Assembly (NCBI GenBank): GCA_964570625.1
Contig: CAZMYW010000011.1
Coordinates: forward strand, 1 to 64,000
Length of the DNA stretch: 64,000 nucleotides
Reading direction: 5' to 3'
Source of the DNA: JBFLXB01 sp964570625
Lineage (GTDB): Bacteria > Nitrospirota > Nitrospiria > 2-01-FULL-66-17
In this document: positions 1 to 8,731 of the stretch, one piece after another
Layout: each line of letters starts with the position of its first letter
How positions within the stretch are numbered: the stretch's first letter is position 1
The notes under the pieces: model-generated
The model's input: the letters and a program-made list of their open reading frames with translations, nothing else
The model's database searches: none
What the model was told of the DNA's origin: nothing
Position numbers and translations under genes: made by a program

Positions 1-1000
1 CCTCTTCCTGGCCTACAAGCCCGATGCGTTTCTTCTCCGCCATCGGCGCGACAGACGCCACAACCCCTCGGAAAAATGTACCTAGGTCGCCTTGCCGAAA
101 CTGGAGCGCCATCCGGCCCACGTCCAGCTTAGTGAGATCGAGTAGATTGTTGATCTGTTTGAGCAACCGTAACCCATTTTGGTGCATCACGGCCGTATGG
201 TGTTGAACGCCATCCGACATCGGCCCTGCCTCGCCTTTGAGCAGCGATTCCAACGGCGCAAGAATTAACGTGAGAGGCGTTCGCAGCTCGTGGCTAACAG
301 TCGCGAAAAACTGTGTCTTGGAGGCATCAAGTTGCTTGAGCTCGTCCACGGCAGTTGCAAGCTGGCTTCGCGTCTTCTCTAGCTGCTCGTTACTTTGCGT
401 CAGCTCGTGACGCCCCAGGAATTCACGGTACCGCAAGCGATGGGAGAAAAAACTGGCTGTCAGTGCAATGATCATAGTCATCGTTAGAAAGAATGCGTTA
501 TTGAGGAAAAGAGGCCCGTTTTTCACGGCTTCAAACAACATCAGAGGCACGAAGTAGGCTATATAGATCACTGAGTAGACTATCGCGGTGCGCCCCAGAC
601 TCCACGGCATGAGCAGACTAAATGCCAAGAACATCAGATTCAGTCCAGCATAGTACGTACTGGTATACCCGCCGGTCATCACGACCATGACCTCGATAAT
701 AAGGCTCATCGGAAGGATACTCGCGGCTCCTAGAACATACATGGCCCTGTCGGCAAACAAGGTGTAGCAAAGCAATAAGACAATGAGATTAATGGCGGCG
801 CTGAAAAGGCGGAGGGCCAGGAAAAACCCGAAATGCTCTGGTGCTACAACTGAGTCGAGTATCGAGAAGGCTGGGAAAAATGGTATGGATAACGCACAAA
901 TGATCTTGATCCGCGACAGACTAATCGCTCGGGTCTCGCGTTCGAACAAACCGCTTAGAACACGGTCCGCCTCCAGTCTGCGAGAGTCCGTTCTTAACAT
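1..1000 (-). CDS. Membrane sensor histidine kinase, C-terminus beyond window edge
   Basis: The reading frame is open from an ATG at 998-1000 to the window edge, so about 333 residues are visible and the ATPase domain is mostly missing. The N-terminal half has several hydrophobic stretches (about residues 35-200) that look like a multi-helix membrane sensor. A short coiled linker leads to a HisKA segment whose H-box reads F-F-A-T-V-S-H-E-L-R-T-P-L, with the phospho-accepting His near residue 245. The family autophosphorylates and passes phosphate to a response regulator, which is not in the window. The start overlaps the stop of the upstream PilZ-hydrolase-methyltransferase gene by 7 nt (ATGTTAA), so the two are probably translationally coupled. 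This ties the sensor to the lipid/PilZ module. The ligand is unknown. Confidence 0.85.
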   Translation of the reverse strand, partial: MLRTDSRRLEADRVLSGLFERETRAISLSRIKIICALSIPFFPAFSILDSVVAPEHFGFFLALRLFSAAINLIVLLLCYTLFADRAMYVLGAASILPMSLIIEVMVVMTGGYTSTYYAGLNLMFLAFSLLMPWSLGRTAIVYSVIYIAYFVPLMLFEAVKNGPLFLNNAFFLTMTMIIALTASFFSHRLRYREFLGRHELTQSNEQLEKTRSQLATAVDELKQLDASKTQFFATVSHELRTPLTLILAPLESLLKGEAGPMSDGVQHHTAVMHQNGLRLLKQINNLLDLTKLDVGRMALQFRQGDLGTFFRGVVASVAPMAEKKRIGLVGQEE

Positions 1001-3897
1001 CGGCGCCCGACAACAATGACCCCTTGTGGGGGGTCTCCGAAGGTGGGATAGCAGTCGATCACCGAAAACCCTGCTTCCTCTATAAGCATCCTCAACTCAG
1101 ACTCACTGAAGAAACGGAAGAGCTTTCGCTCCTCGAGATCAGTCAGTCGGGCTGCAGAATTGATGTAGGATTGCAGGGCGGCCAGCAATGTCTCACGGTC
1201 AAGCTCGCTAAAGTATGGGAGCGCTCCTCCGCCTTTAATCTTTTCAGCAAGGCGATGGACTGGTAACGACATATCCGTGTCTGGTAAGAGTGTCGACACC
1301 ACCAAGAGACCGCCTGGTCGAAGAATACGAGCGCATTCCCTCAAGAGTAGTTGGGGCTGGCTGACATACGAGAGAAATAAGCTTGCGAGCACTTTAGAAG
1401 CGCTTGCCGTCGTGAGGGGAATACCGAAACAATCGTTCTCCAGATCAAGGTTCGCTTCCGTGTAGGAAATAGTTCCAGCCGAACTCTTGTCTCTATTCTG
1501 TCGATGTTTCCTCCGGGCTGAATCGAGTGCGCGTCGCACAAAATCGATTACGATAATCCTTGGACCCTCGATTGAGGCGGGTGCTTGTCCGGCACTGCGT
1601 TCGAGATACCGGAGCCCGAAGTTCCCAGTACCACCTCCGAGGTCCACAATGAGGTCCGTCGGGCCGATAGCAAGTAAGTCAACTTGTCGATCCATTAGCC
1701 CAAGGTACTCATCTGTTAACGTCAGAATGTCGAACCCTATTTCGCCAGGCTTGGAGCCAAGTAAGTAGGACCGCCAATACCACTTCAGATCGAGACGCGG
1801 CTGATCGACCCGTCCCCACTCGGCGCGCTCCAATATCTGACGCTCGCGTTCGGATGGAAGCCGGGACTCAATTCGCGTGCCGTAGTGGTCGGTCCAAATC
1901 AGGCTAGTGATCAGACCGAATACTTCCAGCGCATCCTCACCGGCCCTTACAATATGGCCGCACGGAACCTCATAAACATTCCGCCGAGCGCTGGTCCCGA
2001 GACTCATTACATCAAGCACACGGCGCCTATTGATCCAATAGTCGTATTTTCCGTAAATCCAGGTGACCGGAGTCGAAATCCTCGTCAAATCGCGTCGGGC
2101 GTCTTCCAGATACGCCATGCGGTTTAGAATAGCGTCGCTGCAAAATCGGTCAAGGTCTATCAACTGACCAAGTACTTCCTTCACCCCTAGATGCTGGCCT
2201 CTTTCAAACTCCTCCAAATAATCGATCCCCCCGGTGGAATTCCGCATGAGGTCGTCTGAATCAGATGCTCCCATGCAACTGATCCACTGACGTATATTCG
2301 AATCCTCCGACTCCGCGAGAAAGCGCCTCGCAGCAATCGAGGCCATGCTAAAGGTGACCAGCGTGATGGTTTCGGGGGAGAAGAATGGGTTCGACGCTGC
2401 ATAGCGAACAGTTTCCCGGATATCGTCGACAAGTTGAGATAAGGTGTAACGAGCCATCTCTCCATAGTTGTCAGAGTCCGCCATTTTCGTGCTTTCCCCG
2501 ACGCTGTTGATCCCGTCAAAACGGATCACCACAAGATCTCGCCGCTGGTGCCGGAAGGTCTCGACGAGTGTCTGCGCAAGAAGCCCAGTTGTTTCCTTCC
2601 GACGAGCAAACGCAGGCGGAATAATCACGACCGGAGCCCTTTGGGCCACGCCTTGGGGGGACCACGGTACGGTGGCGTTCACAAATGCGGCGATTTCGTG
2701 GCCGCGCTCGTTTCGGTAACGAATTAAATGCGCACCCGGGGCCACGGCCTCTCGGCTCGGAAGACGTATACCGATGGTCGCGATTGCGCGTCGTGCGCTG
2801 CGAATGAATGGTCCCATAAATGGGACGACCTCCCGTCGACGCCGAAACTCGATTACGTCTACCTTGAGCGGGCGTCTGTCGCGGCGGAATTGAACTCCCA
2901 CTCGGAAATCGCCGGAGCGCAACGGATTTGCGTAGACGACGCTGCATTGTTGGTACGGAATGACGCCTTTCGTGCCTCGAACCGAGAGCGCAGGAAGCAA
3001 ATCCCCAGGCCTTGGAACATCCTCCCTAGAGCCCACAACAAAAGAAGCACCCGAGTCCGTCGCCTCAAGAAGTTGGCACTTCGCGGGCATTGTATTGGCG
3101 TCGCTGTTGCCTATCTCAACGACTCCAGTCATCGCCGTCGTTGGAAGTCGCCGCGGTTCGACCCGACGTTCCGCAAATAACACGACTTCCGGCTCGATAA
3201 TCCTGAGCTCTTGTCCCCGCATGGAGACAACATACGATTCGAAGTAAAACCACTGTGAAGCTACCAGTATCCTTGCATACACAAGATCGTACCGATTCCA
3301 TGCAGTGCGCGCTGGTGGAGTGGCCAGACTCAATACTAATTCGTCAGCGAACCTCCCTGCCAAAAACGCTTGCCGGGAGAGTTCGTGACTACGCCACAGA
3401 ATCTCCACTGTTGCTTGGTCTCTGGCCGCGTTCTCGAATATCGTTGTCACACTGTGTGCATTCCTCAGCGGTTTCAAGTTGGCTTCCGTAGAAGCCTCTT
3501 CTTTCGCTGCTCGACGCTGAACCTGCTTAATAGCGCTAGCAAAATGTTGGTCTAAAAGATATGCCGTCCAGGCCGAGTGGTTCGAACTATGCATCTCGCG
3601 AAATTTGACTCCAACACCGTTTCCTTGATAGTTCCTAGGACCCGTTCGGCGGATTATCTCGCCCGCAAACTCAACGGAATCGCTTCCGAATGGGAGGGTA
3701 AGTCGACCACGGATTTCTGCATCAAGCGGGCCCAAGGCGTCGCTTGAAAGGAACAGCCCTGTTGCGCTCAGGTTCCGCGCGTCAGCCGAGATACAGCCAG
3801 CTCCTACTAAATCTGTGACGGGGAGAAAGCAGCGCTTTCTCTGTGCCACACGGCGATCGGGTCTCGCTTTCTCAGAAACAGCTTCGGTCGTCATCAC
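994..3897 (-). CDS. PilZ / YcgR-like / alpha-beta hydrolase / SAM methyltransferase fusion protein
   Basis: This 967-residue protein has four parts. Residues about 14-110 form a PilZ domain with R16-x3-R20 and N42-x-S44-x2-G47, the c-di-GMP-binding signature. Residues about 200-345 look like a YcgR-type N-domain plus a second PilZ, with R245-x3-R249 but a degenerate E278-x-T280-x2-G283. Residues about 385-670 are an alpha/beta hydrolase with a possible triad Ser517 (T-F-S-M-A, not the usual GxSxG), Asp619 and His648; the elbow recalls LuxD-type acyl transferases/thioesterases. Residues about 720-967 are a class I methyltransferase with motif I V-D-L-G-G-G-T-G near 751. Hydrolase-methyltransferase fusions are known, but I do not recognise the added PilZ part. 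The substrate is unknown; its neighbours suggest fatty acyl groups. It lies 74 nt downstream of the PilZ-acyl-CoA dehydrogenase gene on the same strand. Confidence 0.85.
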   Translation of the reverse strand: MMTTEAVSEKARPDRRVAQRKRCFLPVTDLVGAGCISADARNLSATGLFLSSDALGPLDAEIRGRLTLPFGSDSVEFAGEIIRRTGPRNYQGNGVGVKFREMHSSNHSAWTAYLLDQHFASAIKQVQRRAAKEEASTEANLKPLRNAHSVTTIFENAARDQATVEILWRSHELSRQAFLAGRFADELVLSLATPPARTAWNRYDLVYARILVASQWFYFESYVVSMRGQELRIIEPEVVLFAERRVEPRRLPTTAMTGVVEIGNSDANTMPAKCQLLEATDSGASFVVGSREDVPRPGDLLPALSVRGTKGVIPYQQCSVVYANPLRSGDFRVGVQFRRDRRPLKVDVIEFRRRREVVPFMGPFIRSARRAIATIGIRLPSREAVAPGAHLIRYRNERGHEIAAFVNATVPWSPQGVAQRAPVVIIPPAFARRKETTGLLAQTLVETFRHQRRDLVVIRFDGINSVGESTKMADSDNYGEMARYTLSQLVDDIRETVRYAASNPFFSPETITLVTFSMASIAARRFLAESEDSNIRQWISCMGASDSDDLMRNSTGGIDYLEEFERGQHLGVKEVLGQLIDLDRFCSDAILNRMAYLEDARRDLTRISTPVTWIYGKYDYWINRRRVLDVMSLGTSARRNVYEVPCGHIVRAGEDALEVFGLITSLIWTDHYGTRIESRLPSERERQILERAEWGRVDQPRLDLKWYWRSYLLGSKPGEIGFDILTLTDEYLGLMDRQVDLLAIGPTDLIVDLGGGTGNFGLRYLERSAGQAPASIEGPRIIVIDFVRRALDSARRKHRQNRDKSSAGTISYTEANLDLENDCFGIPLTTASASKVLASLFLSYVSQPQLLLRECARILRPGGLLVVSTLLPDTDMSLPVHRLAEKIKGGGALPYFSELDRETLLAALQSYINSAARLTDLEERKLFRFFSESELRMLIEEAGFSVIDCYPTFGDPPQGVIVVGRRC

Positions 3898-3971
3898 AGA
3901 CGCTCATGCTGATGGAGAGAGATGGGTTTCGGAGCAGAACACTGATTGAGAGCCGATTGGGAGAAATCGGG

Positions 3972-5462
3972 TCAGAAACCGTAGTCTTTGGCGAGATCCC
4001 GGTACACGATCATCTTATGAATAGGTGATGGTCCCTCATAAAGTTGCATCAGCTTGGCATCCCGCATCAATTTTTCCATCGGAAAGTCCTTCGAATAGCC
4101 GTAACCGCCGAAGAGATCAAGCGCTTCGCTCGTGACCCTCATCACCATATCGCCCGCGAAATCCTTGGCCATCGACGAGGCTTTAGCAAATGAGTGGCCT
4201 GCGTCATGGGCACAGGCCGCGCGCCAGGTCAAAAGGCGTGCAGCGTCTATCTCTCGCGCGAGGTCAGCCAACCGGAATTTTACGTACTGGAACTCAGCCA
4301 GCGGCTGGTCAAACTGAACGCGCTTCTGCACGTGCCGAAGCGCGTGTTCCCACGCGGAGCGCGCAATACCTACCGCCCCCGCGGCGACATTGATCCTTGA
4401 TCGAGCGATCGAGGACAACGCGATCTTGTACCCGCCTCCCTCTGGACCGAGCCGGTTGCCCTCCGGGACCTCCAAGTTCTCAAAGAAAATCTCGTTGGCG
4501 TTCGCCGCGCGCTGCCCCATCTTGTCAAGAGCCTTCCCCAACCTGACCCCCTTCGATCGTGCGGGGGCGATGAATGCTGTATGGCCTTTGGTCCCAAGCG
4601 TCGGATCTAGCGTTGCGAAAATAGTGTAAAAGTCGGCCACCGCTCCATTCGTAATAAAACACTTCGAACCGTTCAGAACATAAACGGCCCCTTTCTTCTC
4701 GGCACGCGTCGCAATCCGGCTTGGGTCCGATCCAGCGTCCGGTTCCGTGAAGCAGAATGCGTAGAGGCTCAAACGCTCGCAGTAGGGTTTGAGCAGCCGC
4801 GCTTTCTGTTCATCCGTTCCTGCAAGCAGGAGTGGGCCTACGCCAAGAAGGTTGACCATGATAGACGTGCCCATTGCCATACATCCGGCACCGAGTTCTT
4901 CGGTGATCAGTGCGGTCTCGAAAAGACCCCATCCTAATCCTCCGTACTCCTTCGGAATGTATCCTGTAAAGAACCCTTCTCCAAACGCCTTGCGGACTAC
5001 ATCCCACGGATACTCACCGGTGCGGTCACAGTCGGCAGCGACAGGACGAATCGCACTGTCGGCAAAGCGACGTGCCGTTGCTCGAATCGCCTCCTGCTCG
5101 GAGCTTAACTCGAAAGTCACACCTTTCGCGACGCCAGCGGCTGGCTGCGTAAGCTCGACTCCAATTTTCAGTTGCCGTGCCTGTCCGGCAACTGGAGTTA
5201 CATGCCTGACAATAGCAGCCCTCGTCTCAACCCTCCCTTCCTCAACGATGCGCACCATCGGAAGCGGGGTGCCGGGAAGAAAATAGCTCCGATCAAGCGG
5301 GCTTTGGAACGAGAAACCCCTTGGGCTTCTGTCAAGAAGTGGCCATGAAACCAGATTTGGACTGACGTGTGGAAGGCTCAGCTCAATGTGATGTGGTACA
5401 GGTGCCGGATCATTCTGATTCCGAGGAACCGCCCGACGTTCTTGAGAGTGAACTGTCGTCAC
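3972..5462 (-). CDS. PilZ-acyl-CoA dehydrogenase fusion
   Basis: The protein has 496 residues. Residues 1 to about 108 form a PilZ domain with R10-x3-R14 and D44-x-S46-x2-G49, so the c-di-GMP contacts are intact. Residues about 115-496 are a complete acyl-CoA dehydrogenase: F-T-E-P-D-A-G-S-D near 238 (flavin/substrate region), G-G-Y-G-Y near 452, and Glu476 in L-Y-E-G, the usual position of the catalytic base. Family members oxidise acyl-CoA to 2,3-enoyl-CoA using FAD and pass electrons to ETF. Ordinary acyl-CoA dehydrogenases are about 380-400 residues, so the extra N-terminus is the unusual part. I infer that c-di-GMP gates the enzyme or its location. It lies between fadL (45 nt from its stop) and the second PilZ enzyme, in one apparent operon. 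Confidence 0.9.
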   Translation of the reverse strand: MTTVHSQERRAVPRNQNDPAPVPHHIELSLPHVSPNLVSWPLLDRSPRGFSFQSPLDRSYFLPGTPLPMVRIVEEGRVETRAAIVRHVTPVAGQARQLKIGVELTQPAAGVAKGVTFELSSEQEAIRATARRFADSAIRPVAADCDRTGEYPWDVVRKAFGEGFFTGYIPKEYGGLGWGLFETALITEELGAGCMAMGTSIMVNLLGVGPLLLAGTDEQKARLLKPYCERLSLYAFCFTEPDAGSDPSRIATRAEKKGAVYVLNGSKCFITNGAVADFYTIFATLDPTLGTKGHTAFIAPARSKGVRLGKALDKMGQRAANANEIFFENLEVPEGNRLGPEGGGYKIALSSIARSRINVAAGAVGIARSAWEHALRHVQKRVQFDQPLAEFQYVKFRLADLAREIDAARLLTWRAACAHDAGHSFAKASSMAKDFAGDMVMRVTSEALDLFGGYGYSKDFPMEKLMRDAKLMQLYEGPSPIHKMIVYRDLAKDYGF

Positions 5463-5507
5463 GTAGCATCCTCCCGGCCAATCGCCTTCACGGGGATCAC
5501 AACACCG

Positions 5508-6929
5508 TCAAAAACTGTACCGGACACTCAGCACAACCGAGTGAACAACGGTTCGGTACGTGCCATTGGCTCGGGCGTCGATCGCCGGTATCCCGGGAGC
5601 GCCCGCTGAACTGAAGTTACTTCCGAACTGATTGTCCTTTACTCGGTGGAACAAGATGAGGTGGTAACCAAGATCAGCGCCCCACCCCGATCCCTTATAA
5701 CCCGCACCTGCCGAAAACCACTGCCGAGTCCCATCGGGCAGAATCGGGCTGACCGTACTGTCGGGAATTGGAGAATAGTCGAGTGTGTAACCACCGCGCA
5801 CGACAAATTTCGACCATTCATACTGCGTGCCCACCCCATACGCCATGGCGTCATCCCACAGCAAAGGGGTCGTATCTGGTGGTACCGCTGGTGGTGCCGG
5901 CGGTGGGTCAAACTTGATCACCAGTTGGTCAATGGTCGACCAGCCGGTCCATATGGCCTCTCCCTCGATATTCCACTGTGGTGTAGGCCGGAATAGCACT
6001 CCGGCCCGCACCGACGGCGGCAAGGTTACTGTGGTCTCGGCCTGTCCATCAGGGAAAAAGGGCGTAAACGGCCCGGCAGGTATGGTGAAGTCGGCCTGAG
6101 CGTCGTTGATGTCAGCACGCACCTCGCTCCGATACGCGAGTCCAATCTGCCATTTGTCGCTAGGCGCTATCATTGTTCCCAGGTTGTAGCCAAGGCCCAC
6201 CGTATCTCCTTCCACTTCTACTGCACCCTCCGGATTTCCTGGCACCGGCCCAAATCCCGCATCTTCTCCAACCCGGGACAGGTTTATCTGCCGTCTCTCT
6301 GTTAGCTTTACATACGCGACGTTCATGCCGGCTGCCACTGCCACAGTCGGGCTCATCTGCCAGGATACCGTGGGGGTTAACATCGTCGCCTGAACGCCAA
6401 CATACGTGATCTGAAATCGCCCATCCCAATCAGTGGGCCAATCCGTCGCAACTCCGAAGGGCGTGTACAAGCCAAGACCGGCAGTCAAATCACGACCGAT
6501 AGGGGCTGTTACGTACAGTTGTGGAAGGAAAAAGGTCTGCGGTTCTTCTTCCACCGCTAGTCCCGTTTGAAGAGGACTATAGTCGGTGTCAGGCAGGATC
6601 ACGGTCGTGCCGACCAAGACCTCGGAGGTCTTGAGTTGAGATATTCCGGCCGGATTGTAGTAGATTGCCGAGGGGTCATCTGCCTGTGCGGTAAACGCCC
6701 CGCCCTTTCCACTCGCCGCAGCTCCCTGGGCGGTGACGGCAAACCCCGCAGCAAGTACGCTCTGGGTATCAAGAACGCCGACGCTGAGGAGGAGAACGTG
6801 CGCGGCCACGCAATGGCTTCTCGTCCGAAACAACTCGCTGGCACGAGCAAGAATGCGTGAACAGCCAGCAATACGAGACCGATTTGCTCCGAGTCTGTGC
6901 TCTTCGTGGCAAGTTGGTTTGTAGGCCAT
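5508..6929 (-). CDS. Outer membrane FadL/OmpP1/TodX-family long-chain hydrophobic-compound channel
   Basis: The chosen start gives 473 residues. It is the ATG at 6927-6929, preceded by AGGAGGCGAGGGAG; an in-frame start 12 codons earlier lies before this ribosome site. A hydrophobic stretch is followed by L-A-A and then G-F-A-V-T-A-Q-G, the typical mature N-terminus of FadL-family barrels, which plugs the channel. The sequence A-I-Y-Y-N-P-A-G-I-S near residue 90 (NPA motif) and the C-terminal aromatic S-V-R-Y-S-F are family hallmarks. The signal peptide has an unusually long n-region. FadL proteins move long-chain fatty acids or other hydrophobic molecules across the outer membrane. As first gene of the PilZ enzyme operon it may import the substrate or handle the product. 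Confidence 0.9.
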   Translation of the reverse strand: MAYKPTCHEEHRLGANRSRIAGCSRILARASELFRTRSHCVAAHVLLLSVGVLDTQSVLAAGFAVTAQGAAASGKGGAFTAQADDPSAIYYNPAGISQLKTSEVLVGTTVILPDTDYSPLQTGLAVEEEPQTFFLPQLYVTAPIGRDLTAGLGLYTPFGVATDWPTDWDGRFQITYVGVQATMLTPTVSWQMSPTVAVAAGMNVAYVKLTERRQINLSRVGEDAGFGPVPGNPEGAVEVEGDTVGLGYNLGTMIAPSDKWQIGLAYRSEVRADINDAQADFTIPAGPFTPFFPDGQAETTVTLPPSVRAGVLFRPTPQWNIEGEAIWTGWSTIDQLVIKFDPPPAPPAVPPDTTPLLWDDAMAYGVGTQYEWSKFVVRGGYTLDYSPIPDSTVSPILPDGTRQWFSAGAGYKGSGWGADLGYHLILFHRVKDNQFGSNFSSAGAPGIPAIDARANGTYRTVVHSVVLSVRYSF

Positions 6930-6993
6930 AGCGCTCCCTCGCCTCCTAAGACCGTCCTTGGCCAACTAGCACCTAATGAAATTTTTCCGCCAG

Positions 6994-7022
6994 TATATAA
7001 CCCATCTTTTTCACCGACGCAA
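6994..7022 (-). promoter_or_regulatory. Candidate sigma-70 promoter for the fadL-PilZ operon
   Basis: Read on the minus strand, TTGCGT (7017-7022) is followed by a 17-nt spacer and TATATA (6994-6999). Transcription would begin near 6987, leaving about 58 nt before the fadL ATG. The spacing is ideal and the -35 is moderate. No operator was recognised. Confidence 0.45.
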
Positions 7023-7303
7023 GGAAAATATTCGGATATGGCATATCCCATCCGGTGGTTGATCCTGGCCTGCGTCCACTCCGTTAGCGTCCACTATTCT
7101 CTGGACCCCATGGCGTTCCGTCGGTCTGCCATGGACGGTTCGCGTGTTTTTGCTGGGCAGAACAAGTGGTGGGCCTCTCGCGTATCAGCCTCCGAGTATC
7201 TCCAGCCTCGTTCAGCAGCAGGGTGTCGAAGGGCGGGATGCCGTTGTGGTAACGGATCCTCCACGCAAGGTACAAACTGCGCTACGGCGGATCTACAAGG
7301 AAA

Positions 7304-7651
7304 TGGTGGAGGCGGCGGGAATTGCACCCGCGTCCGAAGACCGTCGGCCCTGCGTGCCTACGTGCGTAGCCCCGTTTCAGATTCGCCGCCGTCGATGCCC
7401 GGGGCGGGCGCGACGACCGCTAGCCCAAGAAGGATCTCGCCGGGTTTCCCTTGAGCACGGATTCCCAGCCAGCCTGTTTGTCGGCGCCGTTTCTGTAGAA
7501 CAGGCGATCTACGGTGAAACGACGCGCGGCTTAAGCCGCGAGTGCCAGTTCTTGATTGGCAGTTGTAACGTTCCCAGTTGTTTTACGAGACCACTGGGAC
7601 CTCGGCACGCCACTCAGAACGTCATGATCTCCGTCGAACCTATTCGCCCCC
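7304..7651 (-). ncRNA. ssrA: tmRNA (transfer-messenger RNA)
   Basis: The 5' end on the minus strand is GGGGGCGAATAGGTTCGACG, the typical tmRNA start. The 3' end is a tRNA-like T-arm (GGGTGCAATTCCCGC) followed by CGCCTCCACCA. The two ends pair as a 7-bp acceptor stem with one G-U. The tag frame ends in GCA CTC GCG GCT TAA near 7530; with GCC as resume codon the tag would read ANQELALAA, ending in the L-A-A degron. The exact resume codon is inferred. The RNA rescues ribosomes stalled on broken mRNAs together with SmpB, whose gene is next door on the same strand. Confidence 0.93.
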
Positions 7652-7722
7652 CCTTCGTTGTGGGCCGGAAGCGGCCCTCTGCGTTATGCCTTACATCTGA
7701 ACCGTTTCTACTTTATCGGGTC

Positions 7723-8196
7723 CTACGCCTTTTGGCGTTCCCTGATCCCGCGTCGAATTTCGCGGTCGGCTTCGCGACGTTTGAGCGACTCACGCTTGTC
7801 CGGACCGGTCTTGCCCTTGGCCAGGGCCAATTCAATCTTCGCGCGTCCGGCCTCATTAAAATACAGTTTTAATGGGACGATCGTCAATCCACGCTCCTGG
7901 GTCTTCCCGAGCAGCCGTTGAATTTCCTGGCGGTGCAGGAGCAGTTTGCGCACGCGCAGCGGGTCGTGGTTCTGAATGTTGCCGTGGCTGTAGGGCTGGA
8001 TGTGGGCGTGGTAGAGCAGCACCTCGCCATTCTCGATGCGGGCAAAACTGTCTTGAAGGTTCGCCTTGCCTTCCCGCAGCGCTTTCACCTCGGTCCCCAC
8101 CAAGGCGATTCCGGCCTCGTACGTTTCCAACACGTGATAGTCGTGGAATGCGCGTCGGTTGCTCGCGACGATCGGCTCGCCGGCTCGGGTCTTCAT
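7723..8196 (-). CDS. smpB: SsrA-binding protein SmpB
   Basis: I chose the ATG at 8194-8196 (157 residues), the family's usual size. Upstream in-frame starts would add 28 non-conserved residues. Recognisable segments are the N-terminal A-S-N-R-R-A-F-H-D-Y, the T-E-V-K-A-L-R-E-G-K core, H-I-Q-P-Y and the basic C-terminal tail. SmpB binds the tRNA-like part of tmRNA and carries it to stalled ribosomes, its tail reading the empty mRNA channel. It lies 71 nt upstream of ssrA. A GGGCCG/CGGCCC hairpin at 7662-7677 separates them but lacks a U-run. Confidence 0.95.
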   Translation of the reverse strand: MKTRAGEPIVASNRRAFHDYHVLETYEAGIALVGTEVKALREGKANLQDSFARIENGEVLLYHAHIQPYSHGNIQNHDPLRVRKLLLHRQEIQRLLGKTQERGLTIVPLKLYFNEAGRAKIELALAKGKTGPDKRESLKRREADREIRRGIRERQKA

Positions 8197-8270
8197 CGCG
8201 CGGATTATACCATTCGCCTGGATTGACGTGGCCACGGTCATCACCGTAGGATGACGAATCTGGGGGCTCG

Positions 8271-8729
8271 ATGCGATCAACCGACTCGCTCATCCCGGCG
8301 CTATTCGCGTCGTTCGGTCTCTCCGCCAAGCTGGACGAGCACCGACTCATGGCCGAGTGGTCCCAGTTGGTCGGGGCGCAGATTGCGGCCCACGCGATGC
8401 CGCGGGAGGTGCGCGGACGAACGTTGTGGGTCGTGGTGGACAGCTCAACCTGGCTTCACGAGCTGACCCTGCTCAAGCCGCTCCTGCTGGCAAAAATCGC
8501 CCCGCGTGTGGGGAAAGCTGACGTGCGGGACGTGCGATTTGTGATCGGGGAGGTATCGGCACCGGAGGGCGCGAGCGCCCCCCGCCCACCGTCGAAAGCG
8601 TCTCATCTTCCTCCCGAGGCCGAGGCTGCGGTGGATCACGCCGTATCAGCGCTCGCCGACGAGGATCTCCGCGAGAGCGCTCGCCGTCTATTGCGCAGAG
8701 CGGCGGCAGATCCGTCTGCCGGGGGCTGA
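8271..8729 (+). CDS. dciA: DciA-like DUF721 protein (replicative helicase loader family)
   Basis: This 152-residue protein carries the DUF721 fold in its first about 95 residues, with W-x-x-L-V-G, the R-G-R-T-L-W-V-V-V-D-S-S-T-W segment and the L-H-E-L-T-L-L-K-P helix. The family includes DciA, the ancestral loader of DnaB helicase in bacteria without DnaC/DnaI. The C-terminal 50 residues are alanine/proline-rich and not conserved. Its place beside gyrA-gyrB-dnaN-dnaA supports a replication role. It diverges from smpB and converges on gyrA, with 2 nt between stops. Confidence 0.75.
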   Translation: MRSTDSLIPALFASFGLSAKLDEHRLMAEWSQLVGAQIAAHAMPREVRGRTLWVVVDSSTWLHELTLLKPLLLAKIAPRVGKADVRDVRFVIGEVSAPEGASAPRPPSKASHLPPEAEAAVDHAVSALADEDLRESARRLLRRAAADPSAGG

Positions 8730-8731
8730 CC

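Noticed and set aside
7662..7677. Hairpin GGGCCG/CGGCCC between smpB and ssrA as a terminator.
   Set aside because: No T-run follows on either strand; it may be a processing or pausing structure only.
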